From: Apostichopus japonicus
Taxonomy: Eukaryota; Echinodermata; Holothuroidea; Aspidochirotida; Stichopodidae
DNA length: 64,000 bases
Direction of reading: 5' to 3'
Assembly: GCF_037975245.1 (NCBI RefSeq)
Contig: NC_092568.1
Coordinates: 16,511,001-16,575,000 of the forward strand
Made by a program: the position numbers and the translations under genes. Positions 1 to 13,139 of this stretch are shown here, one piece after another; within the stretch, counting starts at the first letter, position 1, and every line of letters begins with the position of its first letter. Under the pieces are notes generated by a model that saw only the letters and a list, made by a program, of their open reading frames with translations, was not told the origin of the DNA and did not search any database.

Positions 1-332
1 GCATAATTGATGGTTATCCAGTCATGCATGTTATAGGTTCCAGCACTCTTCCTAACAGGCTAACATACTTTAGAATATTGTGGATGTGAATGAGAAAGGT
101 CAGTGGGAACTATACTGGCAATCATGTAATAAAGACCATGCTAGAATCAGGCCTAGAATTTCACAACAGTTTAATAGCCACTTGCTAAAATATTCCTGTG
201 CTTAAGAAAGCAACTGGCTATAAATGATGTTACACCTTCCATCTCTCTGACACACTTTCCCTCCGAACACCCCCCCCCCTCCTAAAAAAAAAAAACTAAT
301 AACAGTAATTTCTCTTTATTTTCTCCCTGCAG

Positions 333-3300
333 CAATTTTTCCAATTACAAAAATAGGTTCACAATGCCAAATTATGAGAAAACTCAGAACTTGTGGTACA
401 GGTATGTACTATGTTTTAGATTTGCTTGATCTCTTAAATGCTACATTTTGCTATGTTCTGTTCCATTGCCATATCGAACATGTTGTAAAGATGGCCGGGC
501 GTTAATCTGAGGTTGCAAGTTTTAAACAACAAACTTCTCTGCTTTCTGCTTTGTCATTAAAATATGTACTTGTATTTGGTTTGACATGTGTAATGTATGA
601 TTGGTAGAGCTTTTAAAAAAAAAAAAAAAAAAATTGGAGCTTGAGAGAATAGAGAGAACATAATGTTAGATTTCAGGTCATCTGAATGAAGAAATGGGTC
701 GTCGTTGTTTGTCAAGTAAGAAGTAAAGAGTGTGGGTGTGTTTACCCACCATATACTGACTATCTGTGGTCTTACAACCTTTAAAGATATGCATTTGATT
801 GTGAAAGTAATACTTTCTAGTCTGAGAGACGACATAAGACCGCCTAAACCTAAGTCATACATTGCAAAGTATTTTTAGACTTTGACAACATACTGTAGAC
901 AGTCAATTGTATGTATTTCCTGCAGTTCAATGGTCACAAAGTACCCTTTATACAGTTCAGTCAATGATTGCATTACTAACATGATTCAGTTCAGGTACCT
1001 TTTTTTTTATATAATGATAATGATATGAAACCAAACAGCAAAACTGCAGTGTGGTTTCGATGTCTACATGAATAGTTCTTTTATGAATGTGACACACTAC
1101 GCTGTAGCATATAGCCAGGATGAACAACATACTTCAATCTAAGTAGTACAGCAAAAAGCATTGAGATATGACAAACAATATTCACATCAGCAGCTGATGG
1201 CAGAGATGGAAACTAGCTTTTCTTGTATTCAGCATACAGATTGATCTCTACCAAAGAAAACAGGCATCTTCTCAACAAATATTTTTAAAAGTACTCACCA
1301 TTTGGCGACCATGACTAAAAACCTACTCCCCAAATTGCAAAATTCACTCGCCACTATGGTTCTTCAGAGTACAGATCTATAACATTAATACTTTCTGTGA
1401 ACAAAGGTTAGGCACTTAGGCAGATACATGGTGCTACGTAACTGCACATAGGAAATTACGTTTCCGTGCAGTTTGAAATTTGGACTTTTTTATCAAAAGT
1501 AAGTGATGTACAAAGTAAAAACATGTCGCAAAATCATAAATAAGCAGCTAGGCCTACTGTAGTGTCTCAAACAATTTAAAGAAAAAAGCATCTGCAAAAA
1601 TACCTCCGAAGATAGATAGGCTTCTGTTGCATCAGGGCTCTTCTAGTACTAGACATTATACTATACAGTAGCTAGGTGTGGGCGAGTCGTAAACCTATAC
1701 AGTACCTGCTACTTTGAATCGCTACTGTATCAGCCATTAGATTAGATCTTAGGCCACCTTAAGTGTATTAGTATTCTGACACGTCATATATTTTCTTCAT
1801 GTTTTGTGTTGATGAACCCAATTTCATCCTATTGATATATTGGTATTAAACATTGAGGCCTAATCAACTCGGCAGTTACATGCTTTGTTGTCGAAAATAT
1901 TTTACCAAAATGACTGATATATATTATGTACTGTTGATTTGTTAACTGCAGATCAAGTCTAAACTTATAAATTTTAATATCGCAGAACTCGGACTAAAGT
2001 GACCTTTGACCTCCACCAAAAACAATAGGGATCTTGAACTCAAGGTGTCACACATACATGTTTACAAGGTTTTCACAATTTGACCCCTGGTGGTCCCAAA
2101 TGACCTTTGACCTCCTCCAAAAAAAAATGTAGGCTTCTTCTACTCAATGTGGTACTCCTACACAGGAAATATGAGATTGGTCCAAGCTTCCCTTCTTGAG
2201 ATACATCATGTTTACAAGCAAGGCTTCACGCACACTTACTCACACACACACACTCACACATGTTTGTATTACATTCCAACCGAGGACCCCATTGTATTTT
2301 CCATTGTTCAAATCCACGTACCCTAACCTTAACAATACCCCATACAATAGAATTCTTCTGAGGACGTGGTGATTCTTTAGAAATCACAACCGAGGACCTG
2401 GAATTCTTTTGTTCAAGTCCTCGGTCAGATAAAAAAACAAACGCATATCCGCCTGCATGACTACATAAGTCACAATTATCATCGAAACCAAAAATTGAGG
2501 AGAAACCATCATTTATGAAGCTCATTATTATTTCCTTACTTTTTCCCCCTCACTATGTCGCAGTTGGAATATTGGACCTACCCACATCATTTCTCTGTCA
2601 ACAGAGGTTTACTTTTTCTTCAATTATGGTCTTCATCAGATCAAAAACCAGCTCGAGTGGCTAATTGCAGATCTTGAGGTAAATTATAGATTTAAAAGGC
2701 AGTCACCATCTGAATATTACTTTTACAGTGCAGAAGTTGTTAAAACATGACAAACCATTACTGTGTGAGGTCTATTATTCTGAAGCTACTAAGGGTAAGT
2801 GTTGGGTGGGGGGGAGGGGCTGGTGGAATATGGAAAAAGAGCAAACTGGCGGGGACATGGCCAGGGATCATGAAAAACACCCATTCACATGGTTGAAATA
2901 CCAGGTGCTGGTGGATCATTTTGGCCTTGTGGGTTGTGGCCACTTCAACTATTACGTAGAAAAATGATACTATTTTATGTCGATGTATGTGAAAATGTGT
3001 TGCAGAAAATAGGGTAAGGGGAAAACCCACAAGAAAGTTTGCGTTCAATAGTTCTCCAACCCTAGTGTATAGCATATGCACTGTACAAAGAAGAATGAAC
3101 TTAGTAGAGTGTTGTGGTATGGTATGATTATACTTTTATCAATTGAATTGTGCCTAATATGTTGTTCTCTTGTTATCAGAGCAAGCGATATTAATGAGAA
3201 TCTGTTTTGATGAGGGGAGGGGTGGAATGGGGGGGGTGTTTAAATGTAGGCCCGACTAAAGAAAGTGGATCTTTTTGTCTAAATCCTGACATGTCAGCTA

Positions 3301-6300
3301 TAAATGGGTGTAATATTAAAAGCAATGTTAGAATTGAAAAGTAAATATTTAGTGATGTTAGCAAGAAAGTATACATTGACAGCTTGCCAAAATGGCTCAG
3401 ACATTTATGCAACGATTAGTGAGCATAGGAGTGGTAAAGTTGGGTGGTATCCTTGCAGTGTGCTTGTTGACCAAACACAGATCAGTAACACTGATACCCT
3501 TCAGGACAGTCCTGTAGTATTATACTGCCGAACAGTGCAGTGTAATCACAGATTATCACCATGTTAGTTAGCTCATGATTATAAAAGTAAAGCAAAAGGA
3601 GCATTGTTGATCTTGAGATGACTAAGGTGTCTTTGGTTTAATCTTAATTTAATGCACCCACTAGGAAGCCAATTCTCCTGAGGCAAGGAAACAGAGGCCG
3701 TGGATCATAACTGTTGGCCACAGACCACCATACTGCTCAGATACTTTAACCAGACAATGTGAATTATTGTATTCGGAAACAGTAAGTGACACATATGAAA
3801 GTATGGTTGAATATTCAGTGAACCCTGGCGTAATATAAACAAAACATTGAGTGTTATTTATAATTTGATTGAAATTGGATTTTCTAAAAGTAATTTTCGG
3901 TTTGTGATCAGTTTTGTTAGCTATGAGTTCGTGGAAGTAGTTAAAATTCAATATTCCTTTCGTTTATGAAAAAGAAAAAAGAAAAAAAATCCAGCAATGC
4001 AGCAGGATCTAAAAGCATTGTCATATTTCATTTCCCACCACATTCACCTACATAAATATTACAATGGTATTTATGGGCTGCAAAATATTGCCTTGTCCAA
4101 CTTTTGCAAAAATTGATCTCTTATTGACGGATTATTTGTCCATAACAATTGTCTGCCTCTGCCCTGAAAAATGGTAGGCTAGTTTGATCTGGTATGAAAT
4201 GGGTTATATAGGCCAAGTGACAGTGAGATTGTCATGTCACCCTGGAATTGTTTCTTGAAGTCCAAGGGCACCAAATTGTACCAATTAAATATCTTAATGA
4301 GGAATTGACTAAACCTTAATATATGGTTGTCAAATTGTAGCATAGTTTTCAATAGCTTTGACCCTTATTAATAAAGTTATATTAATTCATTTAAACTGAT
4401 TGTTTCCAGGTAAGAGGTGCATTTGAAGATATCTTTTACAAGTATGGTAAGTACTCTGTTTAGGTCAGTTTCATTTTCAGTACAATTAATTTTACCCATT
4501 TAACTAACATGTTCAGCTTCCTTTGGTTCATTATAGAGATACAACTTAAACTTTCTGTTTCACTACTGAGACTTTCATCTTCTTAGCTTGAAACAGAGAA
4601 TGATTCGTTACAGAGTTAGCCTTCAAAAGGTCATGCTCCACCGACATTCAAATCCTGTTTACAAATGGTCTTGTGTGGGGGGGGGTTGGAAGGTGGGTTA
4701 AAGAGAAAGACTCATCCAATCCATGGAAATGCATTTCAGTAGACTTCCCTAGTCAGTTTGCACAATGAATTATGCCTTTAATAACCCACTTTTTAGAGTC
4801 CAGGTTTCAACAGTACTGTTCCTCCCCTCTCTCATAGCACCTATCGATTTCCATGAAACTGATTTGAGGAGTTAGAGAAGTTATCTTTCAGAAATGTCAC
4901 CGTGATTCTAATTGGCAGAGGTTTGCCACAGGTCAAAACTTTGGCAAATCAGGATTTGCCTCGAGCAAATCACTCGAAATCACGTCAGTGCTACAGATGT
5001 ATAACACTATAACAAAGCAGTGGGTGTATAAAGTCGACTTCACATGTTTCATGCTCAGCAGCTATGAGTCAGGTCAAACCGATGACTAGCATTTTGGATG
5101 ATTACTGTGCTGTGATATGTGCCACAAAGAAATGATATGTGATTAGCCTACCACCATTATTGTTTAAATTGCTTTGAAGAACTGCAGCTAAATATGTGCA
5201 GTTAAAGGGTTATTTATTTAGTAGTACAACCTACCACTTACAGGGCAATACCTAAGTACCTTTTGTAACACACTAATATTGAAGCCATTCAGATGGTAAA
5301 AATGTCACTAACCCTGCTAAAAAAATTGCCACATGGCTTTTGTGTGACTGCTATTTGGAATTTTTAAACTGCTGGTTTTAGTAAATACTTAAAATCTTTC
5401 CTTTTTTCTTTCTCAGGTGTTGATCTTTCCTTTTGGGGTCATGAACATAATTATGAAAGATTTTGGCCTCTCTACAATTACACGGTGAATATTTCATTTT
5501 GATATATAACCAAAGTGATTTTCATTGGCTCCAGTCACTGTTCTTGCTACATCACACCATTTTAGTTCTGGTTTAAAGTAGACCATAACAACTCATGTGA
5601 AACGGGAAGGAAAGTATAAACGTTTCCTCAGACACAATTCAACTGTTGTTGTTGTTGTTGTTGGATATCCTGTTGAATGGTAGATTGTTGACAAATTCAA
5701 CAAACCTCAGCAACTTCCTATTGCATCATAGAGACCCAATTCCAACTTTCTCTTTCACTACTATGACGTTCTTTGTTTTCTTAGCTTGAAACAGAACTTG
5801 TTTACAAATGGATTGGTGAGGGGCAGGGGGGGGGGGGGCCAGGGGTTGAAGGTGGGTTGAAGAGAAAGACTCATCTAATCCATTTAAGTAGACTTCCCAA
5901 TTCAGTTTGCACAATGAACTATGCCTATGGTAACCCATTTTAGAGTGAAGGTTTCAACAGTATTGTTCCTCCCCATCTCTCATAGCACCTATCGATTTCC
6001 ATGAAACTGATTTGGGGAGTTAGAGAAGTTATCTTTCAGAAATGTCGCCATGTTTCTACTAATGATATATCCTGTTGAATGGTACATTCTTGAAACTGTG
6101 ACATTACCAACTTGGATGTACTTTTACACTTGGTGTAATGTAATTATTAAAATTAATTGTAACATGAAATGTGAAATATTTGGCTCTTCTTGCTATTATA
6201 TTTTTGCAGATGAGTAAGACATTGAAGTGCAGCAATAGAATAACAATTTTGAAACAGTAGTAATTTTATAATGTATAATTAATATCAGTAGAACTGTATG

Positions 6301-9168
6301 GTATTTTTTTTTATGCATTTTGGATACCAATTGAATATTACCTCTGTAGTCAAGTAATCAGATAAATACTGATTTATCGTTGGCCACCAAAGCTTACTAG
6401 TTGTGCAAATTTAGGAAAGGATATAAACAAATTGAGGATGTTTTATTTTCATTTTTACTTTTCGTTTGGATAATCCTAACATGGAGTTTGAAGAATTAAT
6501 ACACATAAAAAAAAAACTGTGTTGTCAGCTTCTTCCATTCCCCTTTGTCTAGGTCCACAACGGTAGTACCTCAGAGCCATACACCAATCCTACATCACCT
6601 GTTCACATCATTACCGGATCGGCAGTAAGTGTTCTTCCATATCTTTCTCATCTTCTATTTATCGATTAGCTGAAATTGGGCCTTCCCGCTGCAAACAGTC
6701 TTTTGCAAATGGCATTGTTTTTTTAAACTGAAAATAATTTAGAATAGAGAAGGCTTTAAGTAAGATGTTTCTTGTGTCATGTGTAAACATGATTTGTGCC
6801 ATTTGAGAGTGGCATGCATAAAGGGTGGGGGGGGGGGGAATTAGACCACTACTACTACTACCACTACTATGGAGAAACCCCACCCCCAAATTGTTTACTA
6901 GCACTATCTTGCGTTTAGAACTACTTATATAGAATTAACTTACAGTATAGTTTAAAATCTCTAAATATGCCTCATAATGTACCATTTGATGTCTAAGTAT
7001 TTCATTTTTTTCTGGGGTAGGATGATCTTCTTTCAATGGATTTGGCTTCAAAGGGCAGCATAAACTCCTTTATAGAATTCTTGATTTACCTCTGCTCCCA
7101 ACCTCTCCCCACCCCAATTAAAACTTAATTATGTATATTATTTGGGTTAGCAACTTTCATTAAACATTTGTTTTATGTCTTTGCCATAAGTAGCATCTAC
7201 TTATTCAGTTAGTTTATAACAAAGTCTTAAAAGTCACTCCTTACAGCAACATTTCATGGTAAATTTTGAGAAGCACTGCATGCATCATAAATGGAACTTT
7301 CAAAAACTGATACAATAGCACTAATTATTATCTATGAGACAGCGGGGTACTCAAGGTCATTTAAGTGGTCTGCTGTCAATCATGCCATCCACAATTTCAG
7401 ACAAGAAAAATTGAAAATTGTTTCGTTTGAAAACGTCAGTCACCACTACTGCATTATCTAAGAAGTGAGTCAACAAAAGACTGAAGCTTCTGTGTAATCA
7501 TCATAGATTAAAAGGATAGCCCAGTTGAAACTTTTTTGGGGGGTTTATGAAAGAGGAACATGTTTGTCAGCAACCTGATGTAGTTGGCCTTCAACTCCTA
7601 ACAACATATTAACAGCAAATGAAGTTGACAAGTTTTGTACCAAAGGGAACTAAAAGGAACGTGCAATGTCCTTGGTGAAACCTTGTTTTTGTTTTTCAAA
7701 AATTTACATTTAACTTCCTATTTCGAAAATTGGGCTCTATCGCAATATGAAGATCTTGCATTTCATTGGGATATTGTTAGATATTTACAGTTGGAACCCT
7801 ATCCAATCCAAGGAATCATTATTTTGTCAGCATATATGGGTAATAACACACCTTGAGAGCTTACATGATGATCTTGGATACATCATAAATAAAGTTTAAC
7901 TCTGAGTAAATGCCATTGAAATTTTTTAAAGTCTGTTCTTTCAACTAGATGTTATTATTGAGTAGTTTGTGTAGCTACTGTATATTTTAGTTTGCATTTT
8001 AATCACTTGTTCCAGGGTTGTAGGGAGGCACACAGTCGTTTTGGACCCATGAGGTACTACGATGCCTTTAGATCCAGTGACTATGGCTATACTAGACTAC
8101 AAATCATCAACGATACACACATTAACATGCAGCAGGTCTCTGACGATCAGGTTGGTGGTCAGTTTTTTTAATTTTAGCAGAGACTTGATAATTTTCTAAG
8201 GGGATGTTCAATTTCTGTCAATCCTTTGCTCACCCTGAAAGAAGCAACAATTTGCTTAATTATTAATATCCTGACATACTTAATCTCATCAAGAATGGCT
8301 TGACAGGAGGTGGCAGTTGGTAAGTTTTGTCATAGGGTCGGAAATAATACTCTTTGAATTGGCATTTATGTATGTGCCGTACTTACAGCATATACAATGG
8401 GATACTGTATTGGCATAGTAAGGAGCAACAGGGTCCCAGTGTAGCAATGGAATTGGGCCCTCAAAGGAGGGTCCACATTCACCGAAGCCCAACCGTGGTT
8501 TGGGTGAGCCATTTTTAATATTTGGCACTGCCAGATGCCTGGATATGGCCCTCTCATGCTTTCTCCTTTGAGGACAGGATTTTGTTTGAATTCCAGTTTT
8601 GGCATATGGCCAGCGACTGGCACCAGCTGATGGTTAGTTATGTTTGTTTTCCCCTCACCCCACTCAACTGCTCCCACCTGCCACACTGGGGTAGTTATGG
8701 CAACTGCCACCACTCACCATCAGAAGGATACAGTGTTAACTGTGATCCTTCATAGCAAGTTTTAGCTTAAAAGTCATCTCTCTCTCCTCTAAGTCTCAGC
8801 GTACTGAACTTCTAGAAATTTGCATCCCTCAACAAGTTGCCCAGACATTGGTGGTGAAAATACTCATCCATTCATATTCTGTTCTTTACTTTGCAATCGT
8901 GCTTAGTTGACAAAGTTATTGCATCAACTGTTATTTTATTCTGTAATCTCTGTTAAACCATAAACAGAAAACAGTTTTTTTGAGGCATTTGTACGAACAA
9001 AATTCCATAGGATCCAATTGAAGGCATATTGCGTATAAATGCTAACTTGAATCATAAGAAAATCATATTGCAAGTTACTCCTATAAATCCCACTCATGTT
9101 CACAGGACGGAAAAATCGTGGACAAGGTGACACTTGTCAAGACGAAACATGGAATGAGATGGAACTAA
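333..9168 (+). CDS. ACP7: Purple acid phosphatase, ACP7 type, copy 1 (3' part; 5' exons lie before the window)
   Basis: Metallophosphatase hydrolysing phosphate monoesters; family members are usually secreted or lysosomal. Coding exons: 333-401, 2564-2678, 3665-3781, 4410-4446, 5417-5484, 6553-6624, 8016-8150, 9106-9168 (stop TAA). Each is bounded by AG and GT, and reading phase is kept across every junction. They correspond to exons 5-12 of the complete downstream copy, with identical lengths. Visible motifs are NFSNYK at the start, then W-N-I-G-P-x-H-I-I-S, the metal-ligand motif GHRP (exon 7), the GHEHNYER histidine pair (exon 9), HIITGSAGC, and the DYGYTRL / QQVSDDQDGKIVD tail typical of animal ACP7. 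No stop or frameshift interrupts the eight exons, so the copy looks functional. The signal peptide and the GDxG, GDxxY and GNHE motifs would be upstream. Exon 11 is unusually close in DNA to that of copy 2. AATAAA signals at 9460 and 9967 are candidate poly(A) sites. Confidence 0.93.
2000..2215. repeat. Two units of a TGACCTTTGACCTC repeat family (intron 5 of ACP7 copy 1)
   Basis: Two successive units begin with TGACCTTTGACCTC (2000-2013 and 2101-2114), followed by CC-rich, CAAAAA and CTCAA...GTG segments. The same family forms the array at 26.7-28.05 kb and recurs in reverse orientation near 58.75-58.95 kb. Confidence 0.75.
4528..4912. repeat. Dispersed intronic repeat, copy A (intron 8 of ACP7 copy 1)
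   Basis: Shares long stretches with 5720-6062, for example GTTCCTCC...CTCTCATAGCACC and ATTTCCATGAAACTGATTTG. It carries ~60 bp more after TTAGCTTGAAACAGA than the other copy. No coding potential is seen. Confidence 0.85.
5720..6062. repeat. Dispersed intronic repeat, copy B (intron 9 of ACP7 copy 1)
   Basis: Direct repeat of 4528-4912. It is itself flanked by a short direct repeat around ATCCTGTTGAATGGTA (~5667 and ~6069), which may mark a local duplication or insertion. Confidence 0.85.
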
Positions 9169-9196
9169 CATTTGGAGGATCTTTTGGAAAGCTTCC

Positions 9197-9324
9197 TTTG
9201 CATAGGAAATCTTATCAGATCTCCATACTCAGCATTTGTCCTTGGTTTCCATAAGACCTCTTTGCATAGGAAATCTTATCAGATCTTCATACTCAGCATT
9301 TATCTTTTGTTTACATAAGACCTC
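9197..9324. repeat. 64 bp tandem duplication in the 3' UTR of ACP7 copy 1
   Basis: Two adjacent 64 bp units (9197-9260 and 9261-9324), each starting TTTGCATAGGAAATC and ending CATAAGACCTC, differ at only a few bases. Copy 2 has a single related unit just after its stop codon (~23880), so the duplication happened after the gene duplication. Confidence 0.9.
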
Positions 9325-12300
9325 ATTGGCCATGAAGTCGTTTTCAGATGTGCAGGAAGTTATAAGCTTTTGATTTCCTTTTCTTTTTTCTAATTGACAT
9401 ACTTGTGTAATAGAGTAGTATAGCGTTATTTCAATAACTTCAACTGAAAATTTCTTTCAAATAAAAACTGGATAAATTAATCGTTCTTAAAAGTATTGCT
9501 TTTGGCTTTGTGAGTCAATATTTGGACTCTTTCTTTCTACAGTACCTAGTAAAACCAAGTTTTGCACTTCTGTTTATAAACAGAGTTGATTACTTTGTAT
9601 TTGGCAAAATGTAATGTACTACACAGATAAATGTATCCTTGTTTGGAAGTCCTAAGTCTATACTCGTGTGTGTCTAATTAATCAAATTATTTGTTTTATA
9701 TTAAAGGAAAATATTGTATAAGAAGTAATCAACTTTTGTATATTTCTGTAGAATGGAAAATGACAAACACAATTTTTTTATTTTTTTTATTCATCATCCT
9801 CAAGTCCTTCATATCCCAATTTCCATCTTTTTTAACCCAAAAGTGTCAAGTTTTAATAAGAAATTTGATAGAGAAATCTTGTCTCTTGCTTTTCAGCTAT
9901 TTTTTGCTCTGTATTGATTAAACATTCTGACTTGTTCATGATTCATAATGTATTGCAATTAGAACAAATAAAATTTAATAAGAAATGTGTATCGTTAACT
10001 ATTCAAAATGCATTATGGACGAATCTTTATTCTGTCTTTTTATAAGTATAGTTTTTGCTCTGTATACACCAGGTTTTTCTAGCAAGCTAATGTGCAATAG
10101 TGCATTGCAATTTAACCAAATGGTGTAAAAAGGACAAGCCTTCCTGTTTGTTTTGTGTAATATGTGTATTGTGAAAGCTATTCTGTACTCTGTAAGAGAC
10201 ATTAATAGAATATATCTGGAAATTAAACAGACATAAATACATGGAATTTGTTGCTTAAAGTTCCTTGTTTAGCCTTAAGTGAGTTTTACCGCAGTATATA
10301 TTGAATTTGATGTCTCCCACTTTTCATATTCTTGTATTATCTACTACTTTTAAAGAGGTTTTCTGTATATGATGATATCTTTTTTATATATTTGAAAGAT
10401 AAATACAATATATATATATACTACAACAAACGCCTCTGGCATTTTTTGGACGTTAGATTTTTTCTTGTCATTTTTAAGGTGTAGAAATGGTACTTGAAGC
10501 AGAGTCTATGTTCGCAAAGGCATCAATTTGGGAGAGCATGTGGTCAATATGTCCCCCCCCTTAACTACTTGGTTACACTAATGCCCCTCCCACATTGTAT
10601 ACTTTTTAGTTCTTTATGTAGGTTCACTACAGAACTTTTCTCCTCTCCATTGATCACTTGTTTCATGAATAACCTGCATCCTGACACAGATAATTGAAAT
10701 AATGCCAGGCAATCAATTATTCATACTTATTATCTCAAAATTGTGGATGAAAAGGCAAAGTTTGAACATGTAAAGTCAAAAATAACAATGAAACCCTCAT
10801 AGTTCCACACTATATTTGTTTCCTTTCCTCATAAAAGGTGGCAATTTCAGTAAAAAGACAAAAGCTAAAAATGTTGCAATTTTCAGATAGAATATATCTC
10901 ATAAATTTGAAAAAATTAATGAAATAAACTAGTAATTTCGCAGAATGTCAAAAGTTTGATTTAAAATGGTGGAACATATATACTTTTGATATGAACGTTC
11001 AACCTTTCAAGCAAACAGTCATAAATCCGAATATATATCTAATATATAAAAAATATAATATAGTCAAATCGTTGATATAAAATTTCAATAGAGAAGGCCA
11101 AAATTTTCAAATGAAGGAAAACGTCAAATTGAAATTCCAATTTTCGAGCAAATAGTCACCATTGTGAGAAGAATTAGCCTAAATTTTAGGGTAAATTTTA
11201 AGGGTGAAAATGTCAGTGTAAAAAGTCGACACTCTGAGGAAGAAAGTCACCTAGATAGACAATTCTAATTTCGAGAGAAAAAGGTTGAATTTTCCAATGG
11301 GCGTCTATATGGGATAGAACTCCTAACCCAGCCGGTCATCTTCCCTCTACATGTTTTCTTCCTTTGACACATCATTGCATCTCTCCTCCCTCCCCCACCC
11401 CTCCCCGCAACTCCGTGGATTGACAACTTCTTCGCAAATTTAAAAAATCCACGACATGCCTTGGATTTTTAGGCAATCTTTGTACTCGAAATGCAGTTGA
11501 TAATCCTGGTTTTCTGCATATTTTCCGGCAAATTTTATGTTATCATGATGTATAACGTAATAGCCCTAAGATTATGACTGGAGTGGAAGTGATATATCAT
11601 AATTTATGGATTAATTAGACAACTTAAGAGCCTCTAATTAAGACGAATACTGGAGAAATCAAGCGCTCTTATAAACCGACGGCGCGCACAGCAGTTAGCC
11701 ATCGGTTCCTGACCACTTGCCGAGAACTGTGCTCTGAAAATCACCCTTTACTGATTGCCACAACTAGTGTACTCCTGCAAATTAGTTTCTATAATAGTTA
11801 CAGTGGTGTAGCCAGAGGGGCAGAGTTCCCCCAACCCCAACATAAATATTCGGGAACGAAACGAGGACGCTCAATAAATTGCACTCACGTAACTTAAGTC
11901 ATATACCTAGGATATAACACAAATGTAGTTGAAATGATAGCACTTGTTTGCAGTTAATCCACCTCCAAATTAACATACCGCAAATTTCTCAAAAATTATA
12001 TTTGCAACTAGAATTGCAAGCCAACTGTGAAATTGAAGATTTGTCGACAAGAATATATTCTGACTAAGTATATTCTGTAAGATAGGCCTACGCATTGTCG
12101 ACTCATGAGATGAGGTAGCCTGTACACCTACACGTTGTTACTTGACATTGCAAACATGTCAGAGCATGAAAGGACCATCAAACAACTGTAGGCCTACTTG
12201 ACGCGGGCCGTTAAAACGAAAAAAGAAGAAATTGAGGGGAACATATCCTGATTAAAAGTTGCCTGTGACATACTCATGTAAGTAGCCCACCAAATAACGA

Positions 12301-13139
12301 GATGCTGGGCCACATGTCGATTTATATAACCGAAAAGGTCATGACTTATTGCCGACAATATCATCGTTCTGCTATAAAAAAATAAGTTTCACAAGCAAGC
12401 CATTATATAACATAGAAGTTGTCGAAATAATAAGTTTTTAACTTTAATTTGTTTGACAAATCTATAGACATAACAAATTGCGATGTCGTTATTTGACAAC
12501 TATATGAGACTGTCAAATTAGTACTATAGTATGTCGTTACTTGGACAATACGAGTATAGGCCTACAATAAATAGGTCTCATTGTGTTTTGGCATGATTGA
12601 GGACGTCAAATAGTGACGTTTACTCACTGTTTTATGACACTGCTGATGAAGAAGGAAGAATGAAGTGTGTGTCGATCATGTATTCCATGCACTGATCTAC
12701 AGTGTAGATCAGTGATGGCATGCCATATACGACTTCGGTTGCTGAAGTTTAGTCTATTTTTGCGTTCCATACGTATTTGATCACATAATAGATGTAGTTT
12801 GGTTTTCGGTTTCAGTTTCAGTTTTGTCGAAAATGAAGCTGTTTACGAATACGATTTTAAAGTGGTCAAGTGCATGTCACCTAACTTTGGTAATTTGGAA
12901 AGTTGATAGTTGTTAACATTTTAAATTTGTTAAAAGTTTCACTTCAATTACTACTGGTAGGCCCTAGATCGGGTCAGTGACATGAACCTGCTTTGTCGTC
13001 TACTGCCTGGTACGACCAAACTTGGCCTAGGCTTCGTGATATGCGACTATAAATTCATTATCGACGGAAAAGGAATGGATTTTATAAAGCCATTTGTCGA
13101 AATAGCATCAGAGTCAGGGCTCGAGGTCTGAAAGTTACC
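9325..13139. other. Intergenic spacer between the two ACP7 copies
   Basis: AT-rich DNA with no supported gene. It contains AATAAA motifs (9460, 9967) for the upstream gene, a lone hAT-like end CAGTGGTGTAGCCAG near 11802, and a perfect 25 bp hairpin at 12690-12714. The last few hundred bases should hold the promoter of ACP7 copy 2, but I cannot point to a clear TATA box. Confidence 0.6.
12690..12714. repeat. Perfect short hairpin upstream of ACP7 copy 2
   Basis: CACTGATCTAC, loop AGT, then GTAGATCAGTG: 11 bp arms with a 3-base loop, about 430 bp before the ACP7 copy 2 start codon. Confidence 0.8.
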
